18,368 nt of DNA from assembly GCA_006227875.1 (NCBI GenBank), contig SBFI01000417.1, forward strand, positions 1 through 18,368. Reading direction: 5' to 3'. Of the stretch, positions 16,201 through 18,368 are shown in pieces. The notes beneath the pieces were generated by a model. It was not told the DNA's origin. It made no database searches and was given only the letters and a program-made list of their open reading frames with translations. This DNA comes from Acidobacteriota bacterium (GTDB taxonomy: Bacteria > Acidobacteriota > Thermoanaerobaculia > Multivoradales > JAHEKO01). A program made the position numbers and the translations under genes. Numbering within the stretch: position 1 is the stretch's first letter; each line of letters begins with the position of its first letter.

Positions 16201-16751
16201 CCCTGCGCAACGGCAGCGAGGGACCAGTGGCGGTCGGTGGCCTGGTCACTCGTATGCGACAGAACAAGATCAAGAGCGGTCCGAATGCGGGGCGTCTCAT
16301 GGGCCGGTTCGTGCTCGAGGACGAGGAGGGCACCCTGCCTGTCGCCGTCTTTGCGGACACCCTGCAGAAGTACGCTCCGATCCTCGAGGAGGAAGCCATC
16401 GTCCTGATCAAGGGGACCGCCCGCGATCGTGGCTCGGGGGTCGAGCTGACTGCCGAGGAGATGACTCCTCTCGAGCAGGCGGAGGACCGGCTGGTGACCG
16501 AGCTGCAGCTGAAGCTGCCGACGGAGATGTCCACGACCGAGCTGATGACGCTGCGGGATCTGCTGATCGAGAATGCCGGCGAGATTCCGATCCGCCTGCA
16601 CCTCGAGCTGGAGAAGTGCGAAGTCCAGATCGCGCCCGAAGAGAGGTTCAAGGTTCGCTACGACCCCGAGCTCGTCACCGCCATCGAAGCGATCCTCGGT
16701 CCCGGGTCGGTGACCAAGCTGATGGGCTTGCAGTCGGTGGCCATCGCGTGA
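13281..16751 (+). CDS. dnaE: DNA polymerase III alpha subunit (DnaE), with apparently intact PHP metal site
   Basis: This is the replicative DNA polymerase catalytic subunit, 1156 residues and full length. The N-terminal PHP domain starts FVHLHLHSQYSLLDG. Its metal-ligand positions all look filled: H8, H10, D17, H42, E67, H87, C137, H177, D205 and H207. The polymerase core holds PDIDIDF at 407-413 (two catalytic aspartates) and KMDFLGLRTLT with the third at D560. A helix-hairpin-helix region (FGLGAVKGVGESAVEAI) follows, then an OB-fold domain near 980-1055 (VAVGGLVTRMRQNK onward), and a C-terminal part that should bind the clamp loader. The ATG at 13281 has no strong ribosome site. The organisation is DnaE1-type, not PolC, as no exonuclease is inserted. 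The tRNA nucleotidyltransferase gene begins 16 nt downstream. Confidence 0.98.
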   Translation: MPSFVHLHLHSQYSLLDGANRPDDVLEAARAAGMPAMALTDHGNMFGAVDFYQRANKKGVKPIIGMEAYVAQGSHRERERDRGRSNHLVLLARNEAGYRNLIKLTSRSYLEGFYYKPRIDKELLREHAEGIIGLSACLKGEINEKILGHHRDEAERTAMEFREILGEGNFYLELQDHGIEAQRQANEVLRDIARRKEIPLVVTNDCHYLKKGDAFAHDVLLCIGTQKTLSDTDRLRYASEEFYLKTGDEMLSIFPQDGEAIENTVAIAERCGLEIATDEFHLPAFPIPAGYTADTFFEKVTSEGLEVRLGELRAKRAEVLERFSEEMYRHRMAKEVEVIKRMGFAGYFLIVWDFIRHAREQGIPVGPGRGSAAGSIVSYALRITDIDPLQYNLLFERFLNPERVSLPDIDIDFCMRRRGEVIQYVSEKYGRDHVAQIITFGTLAARAVVRDVGRVMGIPYSKVDRIAKLIPDMTRSLSSAAEEVEALTTEAENDSEVSQIIEVGSRLEGLTRHASLHAAGVVIAPRPIEELVPLYKTNKDEVATQWDKDVIEELGLLKMDFLGLRTLTVIDDTLSMLRLLGVELDLDNVPLDDPETYKLFCDGRTNGIFQFESGGMKDLLRRAQPSKFEDLAAFNALYRPGALSVGMVEEYIQRKQGKKEIKYVLPETEPILEETYGVIAYQEQVMQIAVDVAGFTLGEADLLRKAMGKKQPEMMAKQKEKFLQGADDRGVARSKAKGLWDHIAPFAGYGFNKSHSVAYAMLAYKTAYLKAHYPVAFMAAMLTSEMASKDNVAKYFQECRDMGIQVLPPDINESSWTFTAAGDNIRFGLGAVKGVGESAVEAILEARRSAGRFSGLVPFACEVDLKSINQKVFECLIKSGSFDSFGVERSALLVALPRALEFAQKRRREIEEGQGSLFASASMPQPELEVDEKPWPDKRRLSFEKETLGFYLTGHPLAEHAKTLRKLASHTTGSLRNGSEGPVAVGGLVTRMRQNKIKSGPNAGRLMGRFVLEDEEGTLPVAVFADTLQKYAPILEEEAIVLIKGTARDRGSGVELTAEEMTPLEQAEDRLVTELQLKLPTEMSTTELMTLRDLLIENAGEIPIRLHLELEKCEVQIAPEERFKVRYDPELVTAIEAILGPGSVTKLMGLQSVAIA

Positions 16752-16767
16752 ACCACATTCTGACAGT

Positions 16768-18081
16768 GTGAGCCAGATCCACAGGCGTGCTCGACGGATC
16801 GGGGAGCTGGTCAAAGAGGCGACCCCGGCCGAGGTGCGCGAGCGCTTGTCGCTGGTCGCCGACCTTTCACGGGAGCTCGAGATGGCCGTCTATCTGGTCG
16901 GTGGAGCGGTCAGGGATCTACTGCTGACCGGTGAGCTTCGCGATCTGGATCTGGTGGTGGAAGGATCCGCCGCCGACTTTGCCCGCGCGCTGGGAGACCG
17001 GCTCGACGCTGCGGTCAAGCTCCACCCGGAGTTTCTCACTGCCGAGGTGGAAGATCCCGTCGGTCTCCGCCTCGACATCGCCTCCAGTCGGGCCGAAAGC
17101 TACCCCGAGCCCGCGGCCTTGCCGGTGGTGCGGCCGGGGAGCTTCGAAGAGGATCTCGACCGCCGTGACTTCACCGTCAACACCCTGGCGGTCCGTCTCG
17201 GTCCTGGTGAGGGCTTCGAGCTCATCGACGCCAAGGGCGGGCTGGCGGACCTCGAGGCATCCCTGCTCCGGATCCTCCACCCCCGTTCGTTTACCGATGA
17301 TCCGACCCGGGCATTCCGTGCCGTGCGCTTGGAGAGCCGGCTGGGTCTGCGACTCGAGCCGGGGTCGGAGCGACTGGTGACCGAGGCCACTGAGGAGCGG
17401 GTCTTCGACCGGCTTTCGGCCACCAGGTTGCGGCAGGAGGTGGAGTATCTGTTTGGCGAGATCGAGACTTTGGAGGCGGCGCTCCGCCGGCTGGACGAGC
17501 TGGGATTGCTGTCCGCCCTCCATCCGCGGTTGAGCTTAGAGGAGGAGGATTCCCGACGTCTGGCCCGGGTTGTCGATCGGATCGTCCAACTCGAAGGCAG
17601 AGGCATCGAGTTGCCCGCGCTCGAGCTCTGGCGGCTGACGCTGATGACCGTCGCCTGGCGGTTGGCGCCGGCGGAGCGTGAGAAGCTTGTCGAGCGCCTC
17701 GGTATTGACGGTGCCGACCGGGAGCTCTTCCTGGGTTTTCGTGAGTGTTTGGAATCGACGGCGAGCGAGCTGAGCGGATCTGGCGTCTTGCCCCATCGCG
17801 CGGCCCGCGCGCTGGCACGACTCCGGGACGAGGAGCAGGTGCTGCTGGCGGCGCTTTGGGCCGACGAGGTGGAGATCTGGGTGGTACGTTGGCTGGAGGA
17901 GCTGCGCCACATCCAGCTCACCATCTCGGGTCGAGACCTTCTCGCCCGGGGTGCCACCCCCGGCCCGGAGATCGGCGCCGTCTTGGAAGCCACCCTCGAG
18001 GCGCGGCTCGACGGCGTCATTGGTGCCGACGAGGAGCTTTCCCAAGCCACCAAGCTGCTCGAGGAGCACGATCGGAAATAG
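16768..18081 (+). CDS. cca: Class II CCA-adding-type tRNA nucleotidyltransferase
   Basis: This enzyme adds or repairs the 3' CCA end of tRNA without a nucleic-acid template. It has 437 residues from the GTG at 16768. The nucleotidyltransferase head has GGAVRD at residues 45-50 and the catalytic DLD at 59-61. A segment typical of bacterial CC- or A-adding enzymes (SRAESYPEPAALPVV) leads to RRDFTVN at 132-138. The amino-acid template EDxxR appears as DDPTR at 177-181, in SFTDDPTRAFRAVRLESR. The neck and body run to about residue 240, and a helical C-terminal half follows. No HD phosphohydrolase domain is evident, unlike E. coli Cca. Poly(A) polymerase I is a relative but is less likely, given the template form. 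Whether it adds all of CCA, or only CC or A alongside a second enzyme, cannot be told here. It is probably cotranscribed with dnaE, 16 nt upstream. Confidence 0.9.
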   Translation: MSQIHRRARRIGELVKEATPAEVRERLSLVADLSRELEMAVYLVGGAVRDLLLTGELRDLDLVVEGSAADFARALGDRLDAAVKLHPEFLTAEVEDPVGLRLDIASSRAESYPEPAALPVVRPGSFEEDLDRRDFTVNTLAVRLGPGEGFELIDAKGGLADLEASLLRILHPRSFTDDPTRAFRAVRLESRLGLRLEPGSERLVTEATEERVFDRLSATRLRQEVEYLFGEIETLEAALRRLDELGLLSALHPRLSLEEEDSRRLARVVDRIVQLEGRGIELPALELWRLTLMTVAWRLAPAEREKLVERLGIDGADRELFLGFRECLESTASELSGSGVLPHRAARALARLRDEEQVLLAALWADEVEIWVVRWLEELRHIQLTISGRDLLARGATPGPEIGAVLEATLEARLDGVIGADEELSQATKLLEEHDRK

Positions 18082-18095
18082 GGTAGCCTCGGAGA

Positions 18096-18368
18096 ATGAG
18101 TATTTATCGGGTGATCGTCCTGGTGGCCTGTCTGGCCTGGTTGGGAGCCGGCGAGCCGGTCGACCCCCGGAGCAGGGTGTTGGTGCGGCGCGACTGTCTG
18201 AGCGAGCTCGGACACACCGATGTGACCCTCTTTGCCAATGGCACCATCCGGTTGCGTGAGGGTGAGGGGCCGGAACAGAAGATGACTCTGGCCGAGCTAC
18301 CTTACGACGTTCTCCGGGACTATGTGAATCGACTCGAGGAGATCGACCTCTCCGAGACCGAGTCCGGG
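18096..18368 (+). CDS. Exported protein of unknown function, 3'-truncated by window edge
   Basis: An ATG at 18096 opens a frame that runs without a stop through the last base, giving 91 visible residues. The N-terminus is a likely Sec signal peptide: a short start (MSIYR), a hydrophobic core (VIVLVACLAWLGA) and a probable cleavage near GAG/EP at residues 19-20. The mature part begins PVDPRSRVLVRRDCLSELG and contains FANGTIRLREGEG and a helical TLAELPYDVLRDYVNRLEEI stretch. I do not recognise a named family; it may be a small envelope protein. The start lies 14 nt after the nucleotidyltransferase stop. A GGAGA directly abuts the ATG, too close to be an ideal ribosome site. Composition matches the neighbours. 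Confidence 0.65.
   Translation, partial: MSIYRVIVLVACLAWLGAGEPVDPRSRVLVRRDCLSELGHTDVTLFANGTIRLREGEGPEQKMTLAELPYDVLRDYVNRLEEIDLSETESG

Noticed and set aside
1..18368. CRISPR array, tRNA or rRNA genes, prophage or insertion sequence
   Set aside because: No regularly spaced repeats, cloverleaf candidates, rRNA-like stretches, transposase or phage genes were seen on either strand.

Overview
The window is GC-rich and densely coded, with every supported gene on the + strand. The gene set is almost all housekeeping: beta-oxidation, tRNA charging and maturation, cofactor synthesis, DNA uptake and replication. A full-length miaA is followed by hfq, a biotin ligase lacking a DNA-binding domain sits beside a type III pantothenate kinase, and several reading frames look like conserved acidobacterial proteins. 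My best guess is a Gram-negative member of the Acidobacteriota, possibly Thermoanaerobaculia. That placement rests on recalled protein resemblance, not on a search. I see no phage, insertion sequence, CRISPR array, rRNA or tRNA gene, and no sign of recent transfer.

Layout. Positions 1-2235 hold two tandem acyl-CoA dehydrogenases, the first cut by the window edge. A plausible sigma-70-type promoter at 2241-2270 precedes a receiver-domain protein with a long Glu/Pro-rich linker (2340-3287). Valyl-tRNA synthetase follows 5 nt later, then biotin-protein ligase, type III pantothenate kinase and an unrecognised 221-residue protein that overlaps the kinase gene by 17 nt. About 250 bp without a gene follow (8174-8423), rich in inverted repeats and resembling a dispersed intergenic repeat. 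Next come the DNA-uptake channel ComEC, then miaA, hfq and a TPR/SLH-like lipoprotein whose reading frames overlap in series. DnaE, a class II CCA-type tRNA nucleotidyltransferase and the start of an exported protein end the window.

How the genes fit together. Three products act on tRNA: ValS charges it, MiaA isopentenylates A37, and the nucleotidyltransferase completes its 3' end. BirA and CoaX are cofactor functions that are often neighbours. Hfq is the sRNA chaperone. ComEC and DnaE handle DNA. Short spacers and overlaps suggest a few long polycistronic units: 2340-8173 and roughly 8424-13228, with dnaE-cca possibly a third.

No clearly new system is visible. The points most worth checking are the inverted-repeat element, the apparently complete metal-binding PHP site of DnaE, the stacked miaA-hfq-lipoprotein overlaps, and three poorly characterised proteins: the receiver protein, the protein after coaX and the TPR/SLH-like lipoprotein.
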